Below are positions 1-8,843 of a stretch of 64,000 nt of DNA, one piece after another. The notes beneath the pieces were generated by a model, which worked only from the letters and a program-made list of their open reading frames with translations, had not been told where the DNA came from and ran no database searches. This stretch comes from Ascochyta rabiei. Its lineage: Eukaryota; Ascomycota; Dothideomycetes; Pleosporales; Didymellaceae. The stretch lies in assembly GCF_004011695.2 (NCBI RefSeq), contig NC_082421.1, positions 936,501 to 1,000,500 of the forward strand, written 5' to 3'. The translations under genes were made by a program, and so were the position numbers. Numbering within the stretch: the stretch's first letter is position 1; every line of letters starts with the position of its first letter.

Positions 1-818
1 GGCTACACACGCAAGGAAGCACGGGAATACAACGACATCTGGATGATGCCAAATTACGCCTACTGGTCATGGAACTACACACATGCACCGAGTTGGAACA
101 GCATTCGGCGGGAAATTGAATTGAAGGAGAAAGAAGTTCTTTGGAGCAAGAAAGACCCGCGCGTCGTTTGGCGTGGCAAGATCAAGATGGCGGCGCTCAG
201 AAAAGAGCTCGTGCGGGTCAGCGAAGGCAAGCCGTGGAGCGACATCAAGCCTGTTGTGATCAACAATGCGACCGACGTGCACACCAAGGACGTAATGAAC
301 CTGCGGCAGTTTTGCGGTTACAAGTTCACGGTGCAGACAGAGGGCACTTCGTACTCGGGACGGCTCAAGTACCTGCAGCTGTGCCGCTCTGCTCTCGTCA
401 CGCATCCTCTCAAGTGGCAGGAGTTCCACACCCATCTTATGCGCCTCGCGGGCCCAGACGTCAACTACATTGAAGCGTCGGAGAATTTTGGCAACCTCGA
501 AGCGGCCATGGACTACTACCGCGAGCACGACTCCGAGGCAGAAGAGATTGCAAGGAACAGCTACGAAACGTTTGCGCGGCGGTACCTGACTCCAGCGGCA
601 GTAAGTCTCGTACACGTGCACAAGAAGACTGGACAGATCTAACGCCGTTTTTCTAGGTGACATGCTACTGGAGACGCCTCTTCTGGGCCTGGTCGACGGT
701 GCAGGGCTTCGAGCCACAGCTGTACGCGCCTGACAAAGAGGGCAATCAGGTTATGCGAGCTACACCGTGGACAGCGTTTGCAGCGAACTGGCCTCACGAC
801 CCGTCCATCATCCCGTGA
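1..818 (+). CDS. GT90 (CAP10-type) glycosyltransferase, 3' part
   Basis: This is the C-terminal part of a glycosyltransferase family 90 protein (CAP10/LPS-modifying type, Golgi or secretory glycan synthesis). Exons are 1-600 and 657-818. The 56-bp intron 601-656 has a GTAAGT donor and TTCTAG acceptor, and the frame is uninterrupted from base 1, so the start lies outside the window. The visible 253 residues carry family-typical sequence: YTRKEAREYNDIW, PNYAYWSWNY near the start, the Y(S)GRLKYLQLCRSAL segment that binds the nucleotide sugar in this family, and a TCYWRRLFWAW segment after the intron. The stop is TGA 816-818. The acceptor sugar cannot be deduced. The family assignment is firm; the biochemical role is inferred from the family only. 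Confidence 0.88.
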
Positions 819-1046
819 GAAGGCGGGAGCGTTTGATGACAGGCGAGCATTTGCATCACGCCGCTTCTGGGTATAGATACACACAATACCCGCAATTTAC
901 ATGAAGAGATTAATCCAACAAGAACAGCATTGTCAACAAGCACAAAGGGCTCAATCAAGTGTGCGTCTGGCTGAAGAACAATCATAGCTTCGTTCGAGGT
1001 CTACATGTCTTAGACCACGGTTGTAGCGTACTCGCGGTCCCAGTGC

Positions 1047-1909
1047 TTACTTGATCTGCCTGGCCTTCTCCAGATCGCTCTCGCTCAGCTCCCTCAGCAC
1101 ACCAGTGTTCGCAACGCCTCCCGTGATGGCGGCACCGGCCACCTCCTTTGCGTAGCCGAGCAAGCCCACCTCGGTCTTGTAGTACGTCACGTACTTGCTC
1201 TTGACCTCGATCAGTGTCATCCTTGGGTCGTCGGCGCTGCCGTCGTGTTTTCCGTCGCCCAGGTCACCGAACCAGGCTGCGGCGCCACGAGACCAGACTT
1301 CCTTGATGCGCGGGTCTGAGTTGGAGATTGTGGTGGCAGTGCCTGAGACGGAGATCCAGTCTTGTGTCTTGCTGTCCTGGAAGGTGATCTGGACTTCCTT
1401 GTTGGACTCGAGGTCGGAGAACTTGCGGCTGTGGTTGTTGGCGAGGAAGAGAAAGTCTGGTCCGTCGCGTCGTGCAGTTGCCATGGAGCGTCCTACCGGC
1501 CCTAGACGGTGCGTTAGAGGGCGTTGACGGCAAGGTGCCGAGGTAGGTGGGTAGAGTACATACCGACGCCATTGCGGTACGTGTTCAGGATGCCGATCTT
1601 CTTGTCATCGACGAGCGAGAAGAAGTCCTGGATCTGCTTGACTTTGTCGGTCTCGTTGTCGTACTGCTTGGCGACGGAGGGGTCGGTCTGGGAGTGGACC
1701 TCGCTGGACTTGAGCTGGTCGGGCATGTTGACTTTGGATGAGATGGAAAAGGGTCTTGAAGAGTGGATGGGGAGGATAGGGAGGAGGGAGTGGAGGGAGT
1801 GGAGGGAATGCAGGGAGTGGAGTGTCAGGGCAGGTCGAGCAATGGGGTATGTGTGATATCTGGTCGAGGCGCGAGCAGCGGAGCGTACAAGTAGTCGAGG
1901 GGCAGACAT
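1047..1909 (-). CDS. bli-3: BLI-3-like FMN-binding split-barrel protein with presequence
   Basis: This is a pyridoxamine-5'-phosphate-oxidase-like (split barrel, general stress protein 26 type) protein resembling the blue-light-induced BLI-3 of Neurospora. Exons on the minus strand are 1909-1564 and 1501-1047; the intron 1502-1563 (GTATGT...CTAG) joins RNGVG to PVGRSMATARRDGPDF, giving 266 residues. Family marks are DFFSLVDDKKIGILNTYRN, FLFLANNHSRKFSDLESN and WISVSGTATTI. The first ATG (1909-1907) adds about 60 residues ahead of the usual BLI-3 start (MPDQLKSSEV). This extension is rich in Arg/Ser/Ala, has no acidic residue and ends in RPFSISS, which looks like a mitochondrial presequence. 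It contains an LHS repeat encoded by a GGAGTGGAG-type microsatellite. The cytosolic form could start at the internal Met. The catalytic substrate is unknown. Confidence 0.85.
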
Positions 1910-2390
1910 GATGGAGAGCAATTGCGTCAGATCAGGTGCAGCGGGCAGGCCACTTTGATGCGGACAACAGCAGACAGGGTGACGTCGCTGCTGTGCTTGT
2001 GTGTCGTGCTGTCATGCATTGTTGTGGACTGGGGAGCTGTCCTACGAGTATGTATGACGATTGTTTAAATCGCGTCTCAACGCGTCACGTCATGCCAGTG
2101 AGGTGCTCGTGCTCGTGGCGTGTTGCACGTGACGACGATTCATGTCACCCTGACCGACTTGGCCTGACCGACTTGGCCTGACCGACTTGGCCTGACCGAG
2201 TGCCCTCGCCGACTCGGCCTGACTGACTGCCCTCACCGACTTGGCCTGACTAGATGGTCGAGTCTTGACCTGGGTCCTGGGGTGTGACGACGGCGGGCCG
2301 AGGTGGGCCCGGCCGCAAGCGTGAGCTGCGTGTGCACGCATCGCGCATGCCACACCCCAACTCTCCCTTGTCGGGCACCCCCAGGCCGCC
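1910..2390. other. Intergenic region, divergent promoters
   Basis: This is the promoter space between the BLI-3-like gene (minus) and the FAR1/SMP-30 gene (plus). Apart from the tandem repeat annotated separately I see no gene in it. Confidence 0.6.
2151..2250 (+). repeat. 14-bp tandem repeat CCGACTTGGCCTGA
   Basis: Three near-perfect head-to-tail copies of CCGACTTGGCCTGA are followed by degenerate copies (CCGAGTGCCCTCG, CCGACTCGGCCTGA, CTGACTGCCCTCA) and a last good copy. The array lies about 140-240 bp upstream of the start codon at 2391, so it may sit in that gene's promoter. Confidence 0.8.
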
Positions 2391-4140
2391 ATGGCCCTAA
2401 TCGCAGCGCGGCCCGGCCCAGGTGTGATAGTCGACTTCAACGACGCGCCCTCGTCGCCCGAGCCAGCGCCCGCCGTCTATGCCGGCCCTCTCTACGCCTC
2501 GCGCCCGCTGCCCGAGTACGTGTCGGCCGACGACTACCATGAGGGCCTCAAGCAGATCCGCGCCCACCTCGGCCGCGACTGTGGCTTCGGCATCGCCATC
2601 TCGCGCACAAAGTCGTACACGCCCACCAAGACGGGCGCGAAGAGAATCACGCGCGTCATGCTCCAGTGCGCGCGCTCCAAAGAGTACAAGAGCAAGGGCC
2701 TCGGCCACAAGGTCTACGCCACCCGCATGACAGGATGTCCATGGCGGGCCAAGATGCAGCCTCACCCGGGCGGCGGCTGGAAGGTCACGGCTGTCTGCAT
2801 GGACCACAACCACGAGCTCAACGATGTCCTCGACGACAAGGGCATGCCGCCGCGCGCGAGGACAACCACGGCCACCCCGAGGCGCAAGGCCGCCGCCCCG
2901 GACGAGCCCTCGCTCACGCCCCCTGCGCCCGCAACCTACATACCCCCGCCCACCCACTCGCCCGCCACTTCCAACTGGCCCACCATCACTGCAAGCGGCA
3001 TCAGGCGTGTCGTCGTGCCTATGCAGCAGCGTCTGTTGTCCATCTCACGCACCCAGTTTCCCATGGACCAGCCCATGTTCCTCGTCTACACTGACCACTT
3101 CCAGTCCATACTGGGCCCCCATGCTGATCTAAAACTTGCCTTTGAAGACGACTTCCCCTTTGCTTACCAGGGCGGTGTCTACACGCCTGCTCACGATGTC
3201 CTCTACGTGACCAGTAACCAGTACAGCCTCCCCATGGGCCAGGACAAAGTCGCCGTCGTGAGCAAGATGACCCGCAATCTCTACGGCCAGTGGACCCGCC
3301 ATCAAGTGCCTAATCAAGTCCGCAACCCTGCCGGCGGAGCTGCTTATAACGATGGCGTTCTCGACGGCGTTCTCTTCTGCGCCCAAGGCGACATGGAGAA
3401 CCCCACCGCTCTTGTGCACATGGAGGCTGACTATCCCTTTCGCATCCGCACCCTCGTGAACAACTACCACGGCCGGCGCTTCAATTCCCTCAAAGATGTA
3501 GCGATCCACTCTGATGGCAGCATATACTTTACTGACCCTGTCTACGGCCACGATCAAGGCACGCGGCCGCCTCCAGAACTGCCGAATCAAGTATATCGTT
3601 TTGATCCGCACACCGGCGACGTGAGAGTGGTTGCCGATCGCTTTGGGAGACCGAGCGGCCTCTGTTTTAGTCCCAAGGAGGGCACGTGCTACATCAGTGA
3701 TACAGAGTTCATCCATGGAAACGGGCATGTGGATTTCCAAAGGGCGAGTACCATGTAAGACGGACGCCTGCTGCTGACCTGCGGCCGCCCAACTAACCTC
3801 CAATAGATACGCATATGATGTCGGAGACCGCGCGCAGTCAAAGTTCCTTATGAACCGTCGCGTCTTCGCCATGGCCGACGTTGGCGTCCCAGACGGACTG
3901 AAATGCGACTTGGCCGGCAACGTGTACGCTGCATGCGGTGATGGTCTCAGTGTGTGGAGTCCCGGTGGTGTGTTGTTGGGCAAAGTGCTTGTACCTGGCG
4001 GTCTAGCCAACTTCTCGTTCGGGCGTAAAGGCGAGCTCTTCTTACTGAACGGGAAGAAGCTATGGATGCTGAAAGTCGCCGACACCGTCAAAGGCGTCTT
4101 GGTCAATCGAGAGGCGTTGAGGTACGAGGAGGTTGAGTAA
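2391..4140 (+). CDS. FAR1-like zinc domain fused to SMP-30/gluconolactonase propeller
   Basis: Exons are 2391-3754 and 3807-4140 (intron 52 bp, GTAAGA, CTAAC branch, CAATAG), giving 565 residues. Residues about 45-145 resemble the FAR1/WRKY-GCM1 zinc DNA-binding region: SADDYHEGLKQIRAHLGRDC, one Cys in VMLQCARSKEYK, one in TGCPWRAKM, and a final HNHEL. A Pro/Ala/Thr linker follows. From about residue 225 the protein reads as an SMP-30/gluconolactonase/LRE-like six-bladed propeller (FPFAYQGGVYTPAHDVLYVT, SLKDVAIHSDGSIYFTDP, ADVGVPDGLKCDLAGNVY), probably a metal-dependent lactonase. There is no stop or splice signal between the halves and the frame is continuous. However, ATG 3063 at the start of the propeller could mark a second gene in the same frame. 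The fusion is seen in the sequence; whether one protein is made is not. Confidence 0.75.
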
Positions 4141-4190
4141 TATCCCTTTCTGAACGACCCCATTACTAAGTATGTAATACCATGTACACA

Positions 4191-6333
4191 TTATTTCCCT
4201 TTACCCTCCGCTCCCTTCTCCTTCTCCCCGGTCTGGAATTTCCTCACTCTCCTCACCGTGTTCAAGTAGCCCATCCCATCGATCACATCCTCCCTCTCCA
4301 CCCATGTCGGCAACTCTCCTCTCTCCCCTAGCTTCCTTTCTCCCGTCTCCTCCTCGTGCTGTTCAAGACACGCGTCCTCCACATACGCCCACTCTGGCCA
4401 ATCCGCACACCCCGCAACAAACACCGTCCTCTCCGCCTTCAACCCAAGCATGGCTTCCTCAAGCACCTTCGGCACCAGGACCTGCACCATACCTCTCTCC
4501 GGGTCGAATCCCCGCACCAGCGCTGCACACACAACACGGCTAGTCCGTGGGTCCAGCGGCTCTACCAAGCCCAGTCTTTCACTTGCGGGAAAGTAAGGAA
4601 TCTGGCTCTTTGGCGTTCGTCGAAGATTTGTATAGGGTGCAGGGACTTGGGCGGACGAGGTTTGAATGATGTAAACGATGCTCCCGTTGAGAGCGTGGAT
4701 CAGCGATGACGGAGGAGTGGGCTCAGTGTAGGACAGGAACCCTACCAAGTCCTGCTCCCGCGTCGAGCTGGAGCGGTAGGAGAACTCCCATGGCAGATGT
4801 GTAGAGAGCGGTGCAGACGTCCATGTTGGTAGTGAGACAGCCGAGGAGGTACCGAGGTGGAAGTAGGACTGCATGTGCATGGCGCGGAGCTCGGCATCCG
4901 TCCGCAGCTGTGCGAGCTTGGGCCTCTGGGCAGCGATCTCGTGCAAGCTGTTGCAATGTTGAGTGGTGTGGGTTTGCAGGGAGTGTAGTCTATCAGCTGC
5001 GGATGGATCGATGGCACGTGTATCACCCAGGTGAACGACATTTTGCGGTTTGAACCGTGTGAGGAGTTGCTCGAGCAGTTGGAAGTGCGTTGTGTACAAA
5101 AAACCCGGTGTGTTGATGAGCAGGGGAAGCGAGGAGTCGCGCGAGTAGAGGTTCTTGTACGCCAGGTACAGGTCTTCGATGCATTCGCGATAGTAGTCCT
5201 GGTAGTTGGTAAGATCCACCGGAATAGCATGGGATCTGACTGTCTCGTTCTGTTCGGATTCCGATTGAGGTAACGCAGTGCTGGGGTGCGTAAAGCTGGG
5301 GCCTAGGTTTAGCTGCCGTACGACAACCAGAGAGATCAAGCCATGCGGTGAGTATTCTGCTTTACTTGAGTCTAGATCTAGATAGCACACTTTGGGTACA
5401 GCCGGCTTAGTCTTGCCCATGCCAGTTAAATAGCGGTTCAACAGCCGTCTACCAAAAGTGGATTTTCCAGACTCTGGTGAACCGGTAATCAAAGTAATAG
5501 ATGGCTCGCTGGCACAGTCTTCGATGGCACGAAGCCAGTCTTCTGGACTTGAATGTGGCTGCAGAGGCCGCAAGAGTGGGTCCTCCTCGGAGTCGGTGAT
5601 CTTGGATCGGTGTCAGTGCGGCTTAAGAACAGATTTAGAGAAACAGAACTCACTACGCCAAAAGTTCGTCGTCTCTCTCCTTTCGATCCCGTATTCCAGA
5701 TGTTCTCATACAGAGGGCTGAGCTTCGCGAATGGTGCTGGTTCTTTGCATGAGGTGAACTGCACGTGGTTCGTACCATCGAGACCTCTGATCTTGAATAT
5801 CGGCTGTGTTGCGGGCACATATGCGCGGTAGGTCCGGGCCTTTTGGCCATCTCGTGTGACGGCACCGACGTTGGCGCCGTTGATGTTGATTGCGCCTCTT
5901 GATACCTTGAAGTCGAAATGACCAACAAGAGCAATAGTGGTGTTCTTGTTCAGATTGATGCTGAGCTCGGATTCGTTCTCGGTGAAGATGTCTGCCGGAT
6001 GGTGCTGCCAATTGCAAAGCTTCGCATTGCGCCGGGTGATTGCAGGCTCAGGCCCAGCTTCCGACTCCTCATACTCTGAAACGAGTTCGTCTGCTGGTGG
6101 GCTTGATGGCGCAGCAAGTGGCTCCAAAGTAGTTTCTTGAACAATGACATTTTTGGTCGCAGCTTCTGCTCTCAATCTCGCTGCAGCAATGGCACTCAGC
6201 GGCTTTTCGGCTCTTGCAGTGAGCTCTACATACTTTGTCAAAATGTGCAAATTGAAGTAAATTTTTGATGTTTCTTACTTTGCGTCGAGGCGACAAGCGG
6301 AATTTCTTCGAGTTTCCTTCTCTTCCCTGGCAT
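4191..6333 (-). CDS. grc3: Polynucleotide 5'-hydroxyl kinase GRC3/NOL9 family
   Basis: GRC3 works with the nuclease Las1 in cutting ITS2 of pre-rRNA and phosphorylating the product in the nucleolus. Minus-strand exons are 6333-6279, 6225-5654 and 5600-4191 (introns of 53 bp each), giving 678 residues starting MPGKRRKLEEIPLVASTQ, a basic N-terminus suited to nuclear import. The Walker A motif is GSPESGKST, followed by a CYLDLDSSKAEYSP segment and LPLLINTPGF, both typical of the Clp1/Grc3 kinase family. The N-terminal beta domain (TTIALVGHFDFKVSRGAININGA) matches the family. The gene ends 50 bp from the convergent SMP-30 gene, and its start faces the RPA34.5 gene across 356 bp. Confidence 0.93.
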
Positions 6334-6689
6334 GATCAAGCCGTTTTATTCTGAGATGAACGAGTGCTTGTCAACTGTTTTGTTACGCAAGATGCCTAGA
6401 CTTGGAAAATGTGTTTCTGAGTACGAGGCGGTTTTGCAAAAGCCTTCGGAAAGAACCTGCCTCCAACCTTGACAAATCAACGCTCTTGTATCTCTTCTGG
6501 TATTGAACTTGTGTATCGCTTTCAAACAACTCGTCGACTCGCGTCTGGAAGTCGACACTCTTTTCGTTAGCGTGTCCCAAAACAAGATAGTGTCGAACGG
6601 GCCGCGCGCGGGCCCCAGCAGCAAAAAGTTGAGGATCAAGACAGCTTCAAGACTTCGGTCGCAAATCAGACACATTCGCACACAGCATA
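6334..6689. promoter_or_regulatory. Shared promoter of grc3 and RPA34.5
   Basis: This is a 356-bp interval between two divergent start codons, with no intervening gene. Both products act in rRNA synthesis or maturation in the nucleolus, so co-regulation from this interval is likely. I did not recognise a specific transcription-factor site. Confidence 0.6.
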
Positions 6690-7967
6690 ATGTCAGCAAA
6701 GAGGACAGCGGTGCCGCTTCCAGGCTCCAAGCCCAAGAGCAAGTCGAAAGTTGCGCCTCCAAAATCGGCACTGAGCCAGGAATTAATTGGTAGTGACGAC
6801 GACTCGTCGGCGGAGAGTGCACCGAGAGCAAAAAAGGCGGAGAAGCCCAAGGCGACCATTGGTGTCCACAGACCGAACGGAGCAGCGAAGCCAAGTGCGA
6901 AGGAGAAGTCAACAACAAAGGCTGTGCCCAAAAGCAAGCCTGCGCCCAAGACACCTGCGCCGAAGAGGATAACGCAAGAGCAGGTAGAGGAGCTATCCAG
7001 CTCCGAGGTTTCAGACGACAGTGATGCACCGGCAAGGGATATCCAGACAAAGCTGCCGGGAGAGGTGGAGATGAAGGATGCGTCTAGCGGGAGCGACAGT
7101 GACAGCGACTCGGACAGCTCGAGTGAGGACGAAACCGCGAAGCCTGCACAGAAGCCTGCACAGCCCGCCCCATCGAAGCCACTCGAGGTGGAGCTCCGAG
7201 CTGCAAAGCCTTATACACCACCCAAGGGCTACAACCTCGTGTCTGACAAGGACCGAACCTCGTCGAAAGCTGCAAAGATTTTCGACAATGTACAAGGAAA
7301 GCAAATTTGGCACATCACCGCACCTGCAGACGTTTCGTTGAAAGAGCTGGAGACTATCGCCATGGACAAAGCTATGAAGGGAGACTCGATTCTGAACCAC
7401 AAGGGCACGGACTACGGCTTCTCAACAACAGAGAAGAGCGAAGATGGGCCACGAGAAATTCTGGTGCCTCAAAAGAACGGCTACAGCGCAAGTATGTGCG
7501 CTCCATGTCGTTTGACGCGCCCTTCTAACCTGATTACAGTACCCGCCAAAATCTCACAGACTCTACATCTACAGCAAGTCGTACGCTTGCCAAAACTGAG
7601 CTCGAAACAAGCAGACCCCAACACAGGCTCGGAAGCTGCAGCGTCCATTACACGATCCACCATCCGCGCACCACGACCACAAGTCAAGGGTTTGAAGATG
7701 CGGTACGTACCGCTTGGCTTTGTTGGTGGCGACAGTGGCGGAGTGCTGGGCGACACGGATAGCGAGGATGATGATGTTCCCCAGGAGCGGGCTGGATTGG
7801 CAGCGCCAAACGGCCTCAATCTACCTACAAAGGCGCCGAAGAGGAAGCACACCGAGGCCAATGGAGAGGAAGCACCGTCAAAGAAGGTCAAGAAGCACAA
7901 AACGCCAGAAGAGATGAAGAAGAAGGAAGAGAAGAAGGCGAAGAAGGAGAAGAAATCGAAGGCCTGA
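6690..7967 (+). CDS. rpa34: RNA polymerase I subunit RPA34.5
   Basis: This is a subunit of the A49/A34.5 heterodimer of RNA polymerase I, which has TFIIF/TFIIE-like roles in initiation and elongation. Exons are 6690-7491 and 7540-7967. The 48-bp intron (GTATGT, CTAAC, TTACAG) is a multiple of three and stop-free, so it is easily mistaken for coding; removing it gives GYSA-IPAKISQTLHL and 409 residues. Layout: a charged Ser/Asp/Lys-rich N-terminal region to about residue 165, then the conserved core (PYTPPKGYNLV, IWHITAPADVSLKELE, ILNHKGTDYGFS, APRPQVKGLKMRYVPLGF). The tail is very Lys-rich (KKEEKKAKKEKKSKA), as in other A34.5 proteins. Confidence 0.88.
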   Translation: MSAKRTAVPLPGSKPKSKSKVAPPKSALSQELIGSDDDSSAESAPRAKKAEKPKATIGVHRPNGAAKPSAKEKSTTKAVPKSKPAPKTPAPKRITQEQVEELSSSEVSDDSDAPARDIQTKLPGEVEMKDASSGSDSDSDSDSSSEDETAKPAQKPAQPAPSKPLEVELRAAKPYTPPKGYNLVSDKDRTSSKAAKIFDNVQGKQIWHITAPADVSLKELETIAMDKAMKGDSILNHKGTDYGFSTTEKSEDGPREILVPQKNGYSASMCAPCRLTRPSNLITVPAKISQTLHLQQVVRLPKLSSKQADPNTGSEAAASITRSTIRAPRPQVKGLKMRYVPLGFVGGDSGGVLGDTDSEDDDVPQERAGLAAPNGLNLPTKAPKRKHTEANGEEAPSKKVKKHKTPEEMKKKEEKKAKKEKKSKA

Positions 7968-8843
7968 ACTGAACCTTGCATGGGTCCGATGAGGATAAGA
8001 TAACGAGGCACTCAACAACGGGATACCCCCCTTGAGATGGACTTGTTTTGTATGCGCAGCGAACGGCGTATGAGCATCACAAAGTCTTGGCACCAACAGC
8101 TTTGTATATCTGCGTACTGAAAAGGATCTTCGAGAGCAAGGTGGACATGACCTGTGCGTTCTGCCGGGTTAGGAACGTTTGTTTAATCGATGAGAAGAGA
8201 GAACACGATATATCAATCAAGGAACAACCAGCAAAAGACTCGGCTGTCTGCTTGACAGGAAGGTGGCTTCATTTGCGGCGGTCTCATCATCGGGTGGACT
8301 AGTGTTCCTGAGGCCTTGAAAGAACGCCGGAGCTCGGAATCTTCATCAGAGCCACCTTTTTGATGTTTTGTCTCTGATGCAGGGCAGTGGAGAAGGCACA
8401 GCACACGGACCCACCCGGAGAGTGGCGTAACAGCGCTGTCCCTGCGCGCAAAGGTAGATCAAAATGAACACATGACAACGCATCAATGCAACAATGCAAT
8501 GTCTTGACGTGAGGACCCGACGCCGTGCAGGCGTGCAACGGGGCCTAACGAGAGAGCACCAGGCCAGCTCGGTAGCTGCTCCGACTGGCCGTAGCCTTCC
8601 CCAAACAACGTTGGATGGGAATCGTTGGACACGACGGGCGGGTCCTGCGCACTGACCCTTGTTGATACGCGCGAATGATGTTCGCGTATTGGTCGCGCAA
8701 AGGGGAAAGAGAGTCCATGGGACACTTGGGATGCTTCACTTCACTTCACCGACCTCTTCGTGGTCCAAATATGCCGATGAGCACGTTGCCGGGCTCTGCA
8801 TCACGACGCGCTGACCCCACACGCTGTGCGCGCACCTGCCCAG
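7968..8843. other. Intergenic region without recognised gene
   Basis: This spans the 3' side of RPA34.5 and the promoter side of the Mto1-like gene. Open frames here are short and lack family resemblance. I see no RNA gene or transposon. Confidence 0.5.

Noticed and set aside
2151..2250. CRISPR array
   Set aside because: The repeats are contiguous 14-mers without spacers, in a eukaryotic genome.
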